From DATKWD01 sp963704815 (lineage in GTDB: Bacteria > Actinomycetota > Acidimicrobiia > Acidimicrobiales > Salinilacustritrichaceae), in contig CAVPHU010000001.1 in NCBI GenBank assembly GCA_963704815.1, positions 310,001-374,000 of the forward strand: 64,000 bases of DNA. The letters are read 5' to 3'. Both the position numbers and the translations under genes were made by a program. Positions 1 through 6,921 of the stretch are shown here, piece by piece. The notes beneath the pieces were generated by a model. It was not told the origin of the DNA, searched no databases, and worked only from the letters and a program-made list of their open reading frames with translations. Within the stretch, counting starts at the first letter, position 1, and each line of letters opens with the position of its first letter.

Positions 1-791
1 TACACCGCCTTGGCACACGCCCGACCGGCGAGGGGGTTCACCTCGTCACGGCCCGGATACATCGTCGGCTCGGACCGCATGGCCCCACCGAGCTTCCAGG
101 CCGGCGGAGCACTCGGCGACCCGACGCTCGCCTCGTTGGTGAGGACCATGGCGCACGCCCCGTCGGACGACGGACACGTCTCGCTGTAGCGGATCGGGTC
201 CCACAGCATCATGGCGTCCTTCACCGAGTCGAACGTGGTGTCGGGCTCGTGGAGGTGGGCGTAGGGGTTCTTGAGGGCGTTGAGCCGGTCCTTGAGCGCC
301 ACCATCACCCCGATGTGATCGGGGGCGCCCGACCGTCGCATGTAGTTGCGGATGTGGGGCGCGAAGTAGCCACCCGCCCCGGCCACCAGCGGCGGTTGGA
401 ACGGGATCGGCAGCGACAGGGCCCACATGGCCTCGCTCTCGGACTGCTTCTCGAAGGCGACCGTGAGCACCCGATCGTGGACACCCGACTCGATGAGGCT
501 GGTCGCGACCAGCGCCGTCGACCCGCCCACCGACCCGGCGGTGTGCACGCGTAGCATCGGCTTGCCGACCGCACCCAGCGCATCAGCCAGGTAGAGCTCG
601 GGCATCATCACGCCCTCGAAGAAGTCGGGAGCCTTGCCGATCACGACGGCATCGATGTCGGCCCAGCCGAGACCTGCGTCCTCGAGGGCACGCACCGCGG
701 CTTCGCGCACCAGCCCGGCGATCGACACGTCGCCCCGGGTGGCCTCGTGCTTGGTCTGTCCGATCCCGGTGATCGCAACTCGCTCGCTCAT
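1..791 (-). CDS. Ltp-type thiolase / lipid-transfer protein, 3' end outside window
   Basis: The frame is open from ATG at 791 to the window edge, about 263 residues starting MSERVAITGIGQTK, typical of the SCP2/lipid-transfer thiolase family. Where biosynthetic and degradative thiolases have the nucleophilic Cys (C-A/S-S-G), this reads H-T-A-G-S-V-G-G, so classical thiolysis is unlikely. Family members of this kind (Ltp2-Ltp4 of mycobacteria) act with DUF35 partners in steroid side-chain removal, some as retro-aldolases. It is the last visible gene of a coupled operon: two DUF35 genes, a second Ltp-like thiolase, three repeat-encoded mini-ORFs, then this gene. Its start overlaps the stop of the last mini-ORF (ATGA), and its ribosome-binding site (GGGGA, 9 nt upstream) lies inside the repeat. 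Substrate is inferred only. Confidence 0.85.
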   Translation of the reverse strand, partial: MSERVAITGIGQTKHEATRGDVSIAGLVREAAVRALEDAGLGWADIDAVVIGKAPDFFEGVMMPELYLADALGAVGKPMLRVHTAGSVGGSTALVATSLIESGVHDRVLTVAFEKQSESEAMWALSLPIPFQPPLVAGAGGYFAPHIRNYMRRSGAPDHIGVMVALKDRLNALKNPYAHLHEPDTTFDSVKDAMMLWDPIRYSETCPSSDGACAMVLTNEASVGSPSAPPAWKLGGAMRSEPTMYPGRDEVNPLAGRACAKAV

Positions 792-883
792 GATTTCCGT
801 TCCCCGGCCACGGAGGCCGCGCTCGGCCGGCCTCCTCGTGCCTCGTCGGCCTCGCACGCATGCTTTGCTCCGAGTCCGCTCAT
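788..883 (-). CDS. 31-residue mini-ORF in 92-bp repeat, copy next to thiolase
   Basis: Starts ATGAGCGGACTCGGAGC and stops with TGA that overlaps the ATG of the thiolase at 791. The peptide begins MSGLGAKHACEADEARGG and ends VAGERKS. A GGGGA ribosome-binding site lies 9 nt before the start. It is identical to the two copies upstream. Whether it is made as a peptide or only serves to couple translation is unknown, but the same reading frame is preserved in diverged copies at 49 kb. Confidence 0.5.
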   Translation of the reverse strand: MSGLGAKHACEADEARGGRPSAASVAGERKS

Positions 884-975
884 GATTTCCGTTCCCCGGC
901 CACGGAGGCCGCGCTCGGCCGGCCTCCTCGTGCCTCGTCGGCCTCGCACGCATGCTTTGCTCCGAGTCCGCTCAT
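880..975 (-). CDS. 31-residue mini-ORF in 92-bp repeat, middle copy
   Basis: Identical to the neighbouring mini-ORFs at 788-883 and 972-1067. Start and stop overlap the flanking copies by ATGA, giving a chain of translationally coupled short frames. Perfect identity points to recent tandem duplication. Confidence 0.5.
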   Translation of the reverse strand: MSGLGAKHACEADEARGGRPSAASVAGERKS

Positions 976-1067
976 GATTTCCGTTCCCCGGCCACGGAGG
1001 CCGCGCTCGGCCGGCCTCCTCGTGCCTCGTCGGCCTCGCACGCATGCTTTGCTCCGAGTCCGCTCAT
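972..1067 (-). CDS. 31-residue mini-ORF in 92-bp repeat, first copy
   Basis: Its ATG at 1067 overlaps the TGA that ends the upstream thiolase frame (1064-1066). That thiolase frame itself ends by reading a further repeat copy in the same phase, so the peptide ending VAGERKS is encoded four times in succession, once as a protein tail and three times as free mini-ORFs. Confidence 0.5.
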   Translation of the reverse strand: MSGLGAKHACEADEARGGRPSAASVAGERKS

Positions 1068-2266
1068 GATTTCCGTTCCCCGGCCACGGAGGCCGCGCTC
1101 GGCCGGCCTCCTCGTGCCTCGTCGGCCTCGCACGCATGCTTTGCTTCATGATCCGTTCCCCGGCCCGAGGCCTCGGCGGCCTCGTCGGCTCGACGCATGC
1201 TTCTCCGAGTCCGCCATGCCTCCAGGACGCACACCAGGTTCTGCTGGAGACAGGCGCCCGACGTGGCGTGGGCGACCGCCCGCTGCGCCTCGCCGGCGGA
1301 GATGCGATCGGCCGCCTCGGCGATGCGCACCAGCCCGGCGGCCATCAGCGTGTTGGCGGCAAGCGCTCCCCCGCTCGGGTTGATGTCGACGTCGTCGCCG
1401 AGCCCGAGGGCATCGCGCACGATGAGCTCCTGGTGGGAGAACGGCGCGTGCAACTCGGCGACATCGACCGGGCCGTCCGCGACGCCGGCCAACTCGCCGG
1501 CGATGGTCGTGGACGCCGACGTCGTGAGGTCGCGGACACCGAGCTGGTGGGCCTCGATGCGGTGGTCGAGACCGGTGATCCAGGCCGGACGGTCGTTGAG
1601 CTCGCGGGCCTTGTCGTCGGCGGCGAGGATCACTGCCACCGCGCCATCGGAGATCGGCGGAAGATCGTGCAGCCGGAGCGGCTCGACCAGGTAGTCCTCA
1701 CCCAACAGCGACGCCGCGTCGGGCGACGAGGTGAGTTGCGCCTTCGGGTTGTTCGCGGCGGCGTTTCGAGAGCGGGCGACGACCTCGGCCATCGCTTCCT
1801 CGGTCACGACACCGGCATCCAGTGCAGCCCGTGCCTGAAGGGCGGCCAGGGAGACCGCATCGGGCCACAACGGACCGAGGTAGTAGGGGTCGAGTTGGCG
1901 GGACAGCACATCGCGCACCGAACCCGGCGACGACTTGCCGTAGCTGTAGACGAGCGCGGTGTCGATCTCGCCGATCTGGAGCTTGACCCAGGCCTCGTAG
2001 AGCGCCCAGGCCCCGTCCATCTCGACATGGCTCTCGCTGATCGGCGGGTAGGCGCCCACCCCGTCGAGGGTCATGACGAAGCTGAACGCCTGGCCGGCGA
2101 GGTAGTCCGTGCTCCCCGAGCAGGTGAATCCGATCTCGGACTGGTCGAGGCCGGCCTTGCCCTTCACGTCGGTGAGGACCGGCATGAGCATCTCGACCTC
2201 GTTCAGGTGCTCGACTCGGCGCTGATGCACCGACTGAGCCGTGGCGACAACCGCGACATCCCTCAT
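1064..2266 (-). CDS. Ltp-like thiolase with repeat-derived C-terminal tail
   Basis: The frame gives 400 residues from ATG 2266 (MRDVAVVATAQSVHQ). The first 350 are a complete thiolase of the lipid-transfer class, ending in CLQQNLVCVLEA. The last 50 are translated from two repeat units, so the tail is probably foreign. The Cys-nucleophile position reads HVEMDGAWAL and the usual GHP loop is replaced by GGALAANTLMAAG, so both classical thiolase catalytic sites are absent. It follows DUF35 directly (ATGA overlap). The DUF35-thiolase-thiolase order resembles Rv3521-Rv3522 (ltp4)-Rv3523 (ltp3) of M. tuberculosis as I remember it, which suggests sterol side-chain chemistry. The exact reaction is unknown. 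Confidence 0.85.
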   Translation of the reverse strand: MRDVAVVATAQSVHQRRVEHLNEVEMLMPVLTDVKGKAGLDQSEIGFTCSGSTDYLAGQAFSFVMTLDGVGAYPPISESHVEMDGAWALYEAWVKLQIGEIDTALVYSYGKSSPGSVRDVLSRQLDPYYLGPLWPDAVSLAALQARAALDAGVVTEEAMAEVVARSRNAAANNPKAQLTSSPDAASLLGEDYLVEPLRLHDLPPISDGAVAVILAADDKARELNDRPAWITGLDHRIEAHQLGVRDLTTSASTTIAGELAGVADGPVDVAELHAPFSHQELIVRDALGLGDDVDINPSGGALAANTLMAAGLVRIAEAADRISAGEAQRAVAHATSGACLQQNLVCVLEAWRTRRSMRRADEAAEASGRGTDHEAKHACEADEARGGRPSAASVAGERKS

Positions 2267-2775
2267 GAGATGTTCTGCGCGACTTCGACGTCGGGCTCTC
2301 CGGTCGGGCGGAAGTACTTGATGTTCTCGAGCGTCGTGCCCAGCTGGTCGTCGTCGACCCACACGGCCTCGACCCGGAGCCCGATGCGGACCTCGTCGTA
2401 GGGCATCTCCTGGACCATGGCGAACAGGCCCAGGTCGGCGCCGTCGAGTTGGATGGTGGCGCAGACGTAGGGCGTCTCGACCTCCTGTCCGTAGAACTGG
2501 AGGTTGACCACACAGAACGTCGTGACGGTGCCGGTGTCGGACACCTCGACCTGTTCGGTGGTGGGGACGCCGTCGATCGGGCACGAGCCACGCGGCGGCA
2601 CGTAGACCTTGCCGCAGACCGGGCACCCGCCACCGATCAGCTTCTTCCCCTCGACCGCCCTCAGGAACTGACTGGTCGCCTCGCCGGCGGTGAACTCGTA
2701 GTCGAGGCGGGCCGGCGTGCGGATCGAGCGGACGGGCTCGACATCGGCGATCGAGGCCGGGAGTTGCAGGCTCAT
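2263..2775 (-). CDS. DUF35 OB-fold protein with zinc ribbon
   Basis: The product is 170 residues. A rubredoxin-like zinc ribbon sits near residues 49-65 (GGGCPVCGKVYVPPRGSC) and is followed by an OB fold (TGTVTTFCVVNLQFYGQ). DUF35 proteins bind thiolase-like partners and deliver acyl-CoA substrates, as in ChsH2-Ltp2. The gene lies between a second DUF35 gene (overlap at 2772-2775) and a thiolase (overlap at 2263-2266), which supports a three- or four-subunit complex. The ATG start at 2775 is fixed by the overlap. Confidence 0.85.
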   Translation of the reverse strand: MSLQLPASIADVEPVRSIRTPARLDYEFTAGEATSQFLRAVEGKKLIGGGCPVCGKVYVPPRGSCPIDGVPTTEQVEVSDTGTVTTFCVVNLQFYGQEVETPYVCATIQLDGADLGLFAMVQEMPYDEVRIGLRVEAVWVDDDQLGTTLENIKYFRPTGEPDVEVAQNIS

Positions 2776-3212
2776 CGAACCGGCTCGAAGCAGGCGATGT
2801 CGGTGATCAGACCTTCACGCTCATCGGCCCAGCGGACCTGGACGGCCATGCCGGTGGCCATCTCGTCGTGCTCGGCGGCCACGGCATGCAGCATCGCGGT
2901 GTCGGCACCGTCGATGCGGACCAGCGCCCAGGCGAACGGTTCATCGAGTGGCTGGTTGGGCCGGGGGTTGGCCTCCCATGCCCAGGTGGTCACCGTTCCC
3001 GTCGACGGCAGCTCGACCAGTTCGGTGAGCTCGTCACTGGTGACCGGGTCGTACTCGACCGGCGGCACGTGGACCCGTCCGTCACTGCCTCGAACCCCGA
3101 TGACGACCTGCTCGCGCAGCCCGGTCAGGAACGCACTCTGGACCGGTCCGACCGTGCGGCTGAACGGGAATTCGATGACCAGTGGTGCCCGCAGCACCTC
3201 AGCATCCGACAT
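2772..3212 (-). CDS. DUF35-like OB-fold protein lacking zinc-ribbon cysteines
   Basis: 146 residues starting MSDAEVLRAPLVIEF. It shows the same OB-fold core as the next gene (TGTVTTWAWE) but no CxxC pair, so the zinc ribbon is degenerate. First gene of the thiolase operon. The inverted repeat at 3231-3251 lies 19 bp upstream of its start and is the likely operator. Together the two small DUF35 genes equal the size of a single double-domain protein in the comparable mycobacterial operon; that comparison is from memory. Confidence 0.75.
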   Translation of the reverse strand: MSDAEVLRAPLVIEFPFSRTVGPVQSAFLTGLREQVVIGVRGSDGRVHVPPVEYDPVTSDELTELVELPSTGTVTTWAWEANPRPNQPLDEPFAWALVRIDGADTAMLHAVAAEHDEMATGMAVQVRWADEREGLITDIACFEPVR

Positions 3213-3230
3213 GGGCACGTGTTCTAGCAC

Positions 3231-3251
3231 GATCTGACACCTCGTCAGATC
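3231..3251. promoter_or_regulatory. Perfect inverted repeat GATCTGAC-N5-GTCAGATC, candidate TetR operator
   Basis: Arms of 8 bp are perfectly complementary around the spacer ACCTC. The site overlaps the stop codon of the thioesterase gene and lies 19 bp before the DUF35/thiolase operon. The same core recurs at 6880, 15216 and 17299, each just upstream of a CoA-metabolism gene. Confidence 0.7.
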
Positions 3252-4053
3252 ATCGGAGGCGCAACAGCACCTGCTGGTCGACATCGGCGACGTGGACGCC
3301 GTCGATGCCGAACACCGATCCCCTCGCCAAGCCGCGCGATCCGACGAGTCGCCGGCAGTCGAAGTCGTGGAGCTGCCACGCGCCGGGAGCCGGGTGCTGA
3401 TGGAACCAGATGGCGTGATCGAGACTGGCGGTCTGGACGTCGGCGTGGGCCGACTCCTCGGCCAGATCGCGCAGGTGGGCGAGGTCGGGGTGGAGCGCGA
3501 AGACCGCCTCGGTGGGCATGTCGTCGGAGAGGTAGGACAGCGCACACGCCGAGACGAGCGGGTCGTCCGGCAGGTCTTCGCGCATGCGCAGCCACGCGCC
3601 CGAGCGTCCCGGGCCGGTGTCGGCCGTCGGCAGATCGCGTCGGTCGAACAGCTCGCTCCACGTGTCGTCGTCGATCTCGTCGGGACCGGTCACCGGCCGC
3701 AGGTCCGACCCCTGCACGTCGATCGTGTCCTCGACGATCTGGAACGAACAGGCCATGTTGAGGATCACTCCGACGCTCTGGCGGGCCACCACGCGTCGGG
3801 TGCAGAACGACCGTCCGTTGCGATCGCGGTCGACCTCGAAGCGGATCGGTTCGGTGTGGTCGCCCGGGCGGATGAAGTAGGCGTGCAGCGAGTGCGGCCG
3901 GTAGGCCGGATCGACCGTGAGGCCGGCAGCGCGCAGCCCTTGCGCGACGATCTGCCCGCCGTACAGGCCACCCCAGGGGTATCGAGGCCCGGTTCCGACC
4001 CAAGTGTCGGGGCCGTGCGGCTCCAGCGCCATCATCGCTTCGAAGGTCGTCAC
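3250..4053 (-). CDS. tesB: Acyl-CoA thioesterase II (TesB-like)
   Basis: 267 residues from GTG 4053. It has the double hot-dog layout of TesB: an N-terminal half with YPWGGLYGGQIVAQ and LHAYFIRPGDHTEPI, and a C-terminal half with SLDHAIWFHQHP, DFDC and RGLARGSVF. The D-H-A-I-W motif carries the expected catalytic Asp. It hydrolyses acyl-CoA to free acid and CoA. It lies just upstream of the thiolase operon, with the inverted repeat at 3231 overlapping its stop codon, so it may be read separately from that operon. Confidence 0.85.
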   Translation of the reverse strand: MTTFEAMMALEPHGPDTWVGTGPRYPWGGLYGGQIVAQGLRAAGLTVDPAYRPHSLHAYFIRPGDHTEPIRFEVDRDRNGRSFCTRRVVARQSVGVILNMACSFQIVEDTIDVQGSDLRPVTGPDEIDDDTWSELFDRRDLPTADTGPGRSGAWLRMREDLPDDPLVSACALSYLSDDMPTEAVFALHPDLAHLRDLAEESAHADVQTASLDHAIWFHQHPAPGAWQLHDFDCRRLVGSRGLARGSVFGIDGVHVADVDQQVLLRLR

Positions 4054-4065
4054 GAAGGAGCGGCT

Positions 4066-4452
4066 TCAGCCCTGGCGTTCCTCGAGACGGTTCTTGAGGA
4101 AGATCAGTGGGAGCACGAAGCCGGCGAGCATTCCCGCCAGCCAGACGATCACGGTGGCGAGCAGCCAGGTCGTGAGTCCGGAGATCGCGAGCCCGTCGGA
4201 GACCAGCGAGGTGACGATCAGTCCGATCAGTGTGGCCGCGAGCGCGGTCCCGCCCATCAGACCCTTGGCGCTCTGAGCGGCCATCTTGGTCAGGAACGGC
4301 TGCATGATCACCTCGATGACGGTGAAGATCACCACGGCGATGGCGAACGCCACCCCGCTTATCTCCATGTCTTCGAGGACCGAAGCCGCGACCAGCAGGC
4401 CGATGGCGTTGGCCGCGAGATGAATCACGGCTGAGATCAACAGGCGGATCAT
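4066..4452 (-). CDS. Small four-helix membrane protein (YvlD/phage-holin-4 like)
   Basis: 128 residues with four predicted membrane helices at about 3-24, 32-52, 65-85 and 92-115, and a charged end FLKNRLEERQG. The pattern resembles the YvlD / phage holin 4 family, whose members are inner-membrane proteins of unclear role. It is 12 bp upstream of the thioesterase start. No function can be assigned from the sequence. Confidence 0.6.
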   Translation of the reverse strand: MIRLLISAVIHLAANAIGLLVAASVLEDMEISGVAFAIAVVIFTVIEVIMQPFLTKMAAQSAKGLMGGTALAATLIGLIVTSLVSDGLAISGLTTWLLATVIVWLAGMLAGFVLPLIFLKNRLEERQG

Positions 4453-4487
4453 CCGAGGATCGTACCCGGGCCCACGCAGGCTGGGCG

Positions 4488-4853
4488 CTACAAGGCGGCG
4501 AGGCCACCTTCGACCTCGGCTTCGATCACGCCGAGCTCTTCGTACTCGGTGTCGTACGCGTCCTCGTCACAGTCGAAGGTGAGCTGTTCGGCCTTGTCGA
4601 TCCACTCGGTGACCGCAGCGTCGAGCGATGCCGCGGGCGACGGCAGCACCTGCTCGCGCTCGGTCCGCACCGTGCCGAGATAGGCCTCGCACGCGTCCTG
4701 GTCGGCGGGTGGCGGTGGCACCGCCTCGACGAGCGGCGCCCAGGTCTCCTCCCACGTCGCGACGTCGGGCCGCGAGTCCTCCCCGCCGCCGCTGCTGCAG
4801 GCGACGACGAGAAGGAGCGCGAGCGCCCCGCCGAGGAGACGGCGAACGATCAG
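4488..4853 (-). CDS. Small lipoprotein, probable CTG start
   Basis: About 121 residues. A short basic start and hydrophobic run (LLGGALALLLVVA) precede the lipobox cysteine (VVACSSGGG), so it should be lipid-anchored outside the membrane. The mature part is acidic, with two cysteines. No ATG, GTG or TTG is available in frame between the upstream stop and the signal peptide. CTG at 4853 overlaps the TGA of the alcohol dehydrogenase gene in a CTGA arrangement, the same geometry as the many ATGA overlaps here. No recognised family. Confidence 0.55.
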   Translation of the reverse strand: MIVRRLLGGALALLLVVACSSGGGEDSRPDVATWEETWAPLVEAVPPPPADQDACEAYLGTVRTEREQVLPSPAASLDAAVTEWIDKAEQLTFDCDEDAYDTEYEELGVIEAEVEGGLAAL

Positions 4854-5932
4854 AACTCGATCACCTGGCGAATGGCTTCGCCGCGCTTCATGATCTCGAA
4901 CGCCTCGTTGATGTCGTCGATCTTGATGCGGCTGGTGATCATGCCTTCGAGGTCGAGGCGGCCGGCCTTCCAGAGCCGGAGCATCCGGGCGAAGTCGCTG
5001 CGCACGTCGGCCGAACCGTAGTAGCTCCCGACGAGGGTCTTCTCGGAGAAGAACAGCTCGAAGGCCGAGAACTCGACCATCTGCTCGGGTCGGCCGACGC
5101 CGACGATGCAGGCGGTGCCGCCGCGGCGGGCCGCGTCGAAGGCGGCGCGCATGGTGAGCGGCAGGCCGATCGCCTCGAAGGCGTAGTCGAATCCGTCGCC
5201 GCCACCGATGGTGGCCTGCAGCTCGGCGAGGTCGTCGGGCTTCACCGCATGGGTGGCGCCGAACTCCTTGGCCTTCTCGAGCTTGTCGGCATTCAGGTCG
5301 ACGGCGACGATCTCGGCGGCACCGGCGATGCGGGCGCCCTGGATGACGGCCATCCCGACCCCACCGAGGCCGAAGACGACGACCGACGAGCCCGGCTGCA
5401 CCTTGGCGGTGTTGATGGCGGCTCCGACACCGGTCATCACACCACAGCCGATGAGCGAGGCGATGTCGAACGGCACGTCGTCGTCGATCTTCACGACCCC
5501 CTGCTCGGGGATGACCATCTCCTCGGCGAAGGTGCCGGCGCCGGCGAACCCGAACACCGGGTTGCCGTCTCGGGTGAAGTGCGGCGTGCCACCCATCACC
5601 ATCTGGATGTTGAAGCAGAGGTGGGGCGACTTGCGGTCGATGCAGTTGACGCAGTTGCCACAGGGCGGGCTCCAGGCGACGATCACGTGATCGCCCTCGG
5701 CGACGGAGGTGACGCCTTCGCCGACCTCGACGATGGTTCCGGCGCCCTCGTGGCCCAGCACGGCCGGGGCGGGTTGCGGGATGGTGCCGTTGAGGCCCGA
5801 CAGGTCGGAGTGACAGACGCCGGTGGCTTCGATCTTGACTTTGACCTCGCCGGCGCCGACGGCGACGACCTCGATGTTGTCTACGACTTCGAGGGCTTCG
5901 TCGCCCACGGCGTTCATCATGGCGGCACGCAT
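4850..5932 (-). CDS. Zinc-dependent alcohol dehydrogenase (MDR, class III-like)
   Basis: 360 residues from ATG 5932, preceded by an AGGAG motif 12 nt away. Catalytic zinc ligands are visible in GVCHSD and GHEGAG, the structural zinc site in C-G-N-C-V-N-C...C, and the NAD(P) fold in FGLGGVGMAV. The family oxidises alcohols to aldehydes, and some members use a tightly bound nicotinamide cofactor. Its place beside acyl-CoA ligases suggests a role in oxidising an alcohol intermediate to a CoA-activatable acid. The lipoprotein gene overlaps its end. Confidence 0.88.
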   Translation of the reverse strand: MRAAMMNAVGDEALEVVDNIEVVAVGAGEVKVKIEATGVCHSDLSGLNGTIPQPAPAVLGHEGAGTIVEVGEGVTSVAEGDHVIVAWSPPCGNCVNCIDRKSPHLCFNIQMVMGGTPHFTRDGNPVFGFAGAGTFAEEMVIPEQGVVKIDDDVPFDIASLIGCGVMTGVGAAINTAKVQPGSSVVVFGLGGVGMAVIQGARIAGAAEIVAVDLNADKLEKAKEFGATHAVKPDDLAELQATIGGGDGFDYAFEAIGLPLTMRAAFDAARRGGTACIVGVGRPEQMVEFSAFELFFSEKTLVGSYYGSADVRSDFARMLRLWKAGRLDLEGMITSRIKIDDINEAFEIMKRGEAIRQVIEF

Positions 5933-6001
5933 GTTGTTGAAATGCTCCTGGAAAGAGTGAATTGGTCCGCTCACCGTAGCCGCGGCGGCCAGACTTCTCC
6001 G

Positions 6002-6880
6002 ATGAGCGCCGATGACGACGCCGTGCTCGAGGCGGTCCTGGCCCGGATCGGGGTGGCCGGCGCGCCGTTCCTCGGCTCCGGCGGCGAAGCACGGGTGTAC
6101 GCCCTCGACGCGGATCGGGTCGTGCGGATCACCCATCCGGGCGCCGACGTCGGCCCGATCCGACGGGCGATCGACTTCGTCGCCGACCTCACGCCCACGG
6201 GCGGTCTGCGCCTTCCCGAGGTCCTCGATCTCTGGGAGCAGGACGGCCGGGTCGTGAGCATCGAGCGCCGGCTGCCCGGGACCTCACTCCTCGTCGCTCT
6301 CGAAGCGGGCGGGGCCCGACCAGACCGAGCCCGCCTGATCGAGTCGCACCTCGACGCCTCCGACGCCGTCGCGGCGATGTTCGACGCCTCACGAGCCACC
6401 CGGTTCGGCGAGTTCCTCGGGGCCGACCCGATCGGTGGCGCGACACTGCACGAGTTCCTTCTCGCCCGCGCCCGGTGGTCGCTCGAGCAGGTCGACGACC
6501 TTCCGACCGTCGACCTCGACGCGTCGGTCGGCGATCTTCCCGACCTGACCGCACCCTCCTCGGGGTGCCTCGTCCACCTCGACGCCTTCGCCGGCAACAT
6601 GATGACCGACGGTCGTCGGGTCACCTCGGTCTTCGACTTCGGCGGCGCCACCGTCATCGGCGACCGCTGGATGAACCCCGTCTCGACCGCGGTCTACCTC
6701 GGCGTCCCGACGATCACCCCGGGCGCCACACCGGAAGACACCGAGGTGGCCCGCCGCTGGCTCGCCGACCGCGGGCTCGCCGAGCTCGAACACCCCTTCC
6801 GCCGGTGGCTGGCCGCCTACTGGGCGTTCGCGGTCGACGATGTGAAGCTCCACGCCTGGTGCCGCTCGGTGTTGGCCTAA
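6002..6880 (+). CDS. Aminoglycoside-phosphotransferase-fold kinase
   Basis: 292 residues, divergent from the alcohol dehydrogenase. The fold is shown by GSGGEARVYAL at residues 21-31 (nucleotide loop), the catalytic HLDAFAGNMM (matching H-x-D-x4-N) and DFGGA as the metal-binding motif. Such kinases phosphorylate small molecules, sugars or antibiotics, and the substrate here cannot be told from sequence. The stop codon lies directly before the inverted repeat at 6880. Confidence 0.75.
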   Translation: MSADDDAVLEAVLARIGVAGAPFLGSGGEARVYALDADRVVRITHPGADVGPIRRAIDFVADLTPTGGLRLPEVLDLWEQDGRVVSIERRLPGTSLLVALEAGGARPDRARLIESHLDASDAVAAMFDASRATRFGEFLGADPIGGATLHEFLLARARWSLEQVDDLPTVDLDASVGDLPDLTAPSSGCLVHLDAFAGNMMTDGRRVTSVFDFGGATVIGDRWMNPVSTAVYLGVPTITPGATPEDTEVARRWLADRGLAELEHPFRRWLAAYWAFAVDDVKLHAWCRSVLA

Positions 6881-6898
6881 TCTGACGCCTCGTCAGAT
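6880..6898. promoter_or_regulatory. Inverted repeat ATCTGAC-GCCTC-GTCAGAT, candidate operator
   Basis: Perfect 7-bp arms with 5-bp spacing. It lies 23 bp before the GTG start of the acyl-CoA synthetase at 6922. It matches the site at 3231 in all arm positions. Confidence 0.7.
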
Positions 6899-6921
6899 AC
6901 GTCGACCCAGGAGTGGCACAG

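Larger units (their letters stand above)
791..1215. repeat. Tandem 92-bp repeat array, 3 perfect copies plus 2 shortened copies
   Basis: Perfect units run 791-882, 883-974 and 975-1066. A fourth, 1067-1145, lacks about 10 bp. A degenerate fifth, about 1149-1215, keeps the TTCCCCGGCC, GCATGCTT and CTCCGAGTCCGC blocks. Read on the minus strand, each unit holds a hairpin with an 8-bp stem (GGAGGCCG / CGGCCTCC, loop GCCGAGCG), then a GGGGA ribosome-binding site and an ATG. This is the only content of the roughly 270 bp between the two thiolase genes. Related copies are at 49096-49341. Confidence 0.9.

Noticed and set aside
791..1215. CRISPR array at the 92-bp repeats
   Set aside because: The units are contiguous and identical along their whole length with no variable spacers.
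5933..6001. Operator search in the alcohol dehydrogenase/kinase divergent gap
   Set aside because: No inverted repeat like those at 3231 or 6880 was found.
4488..6092. 534-residue Arg-rich frame opposite the alcohol dehydrogenase
   Set aside because: Most of it is an out-of-frame translation of the dehydrogenase; only the last 121 residues form a real lipoprotein.
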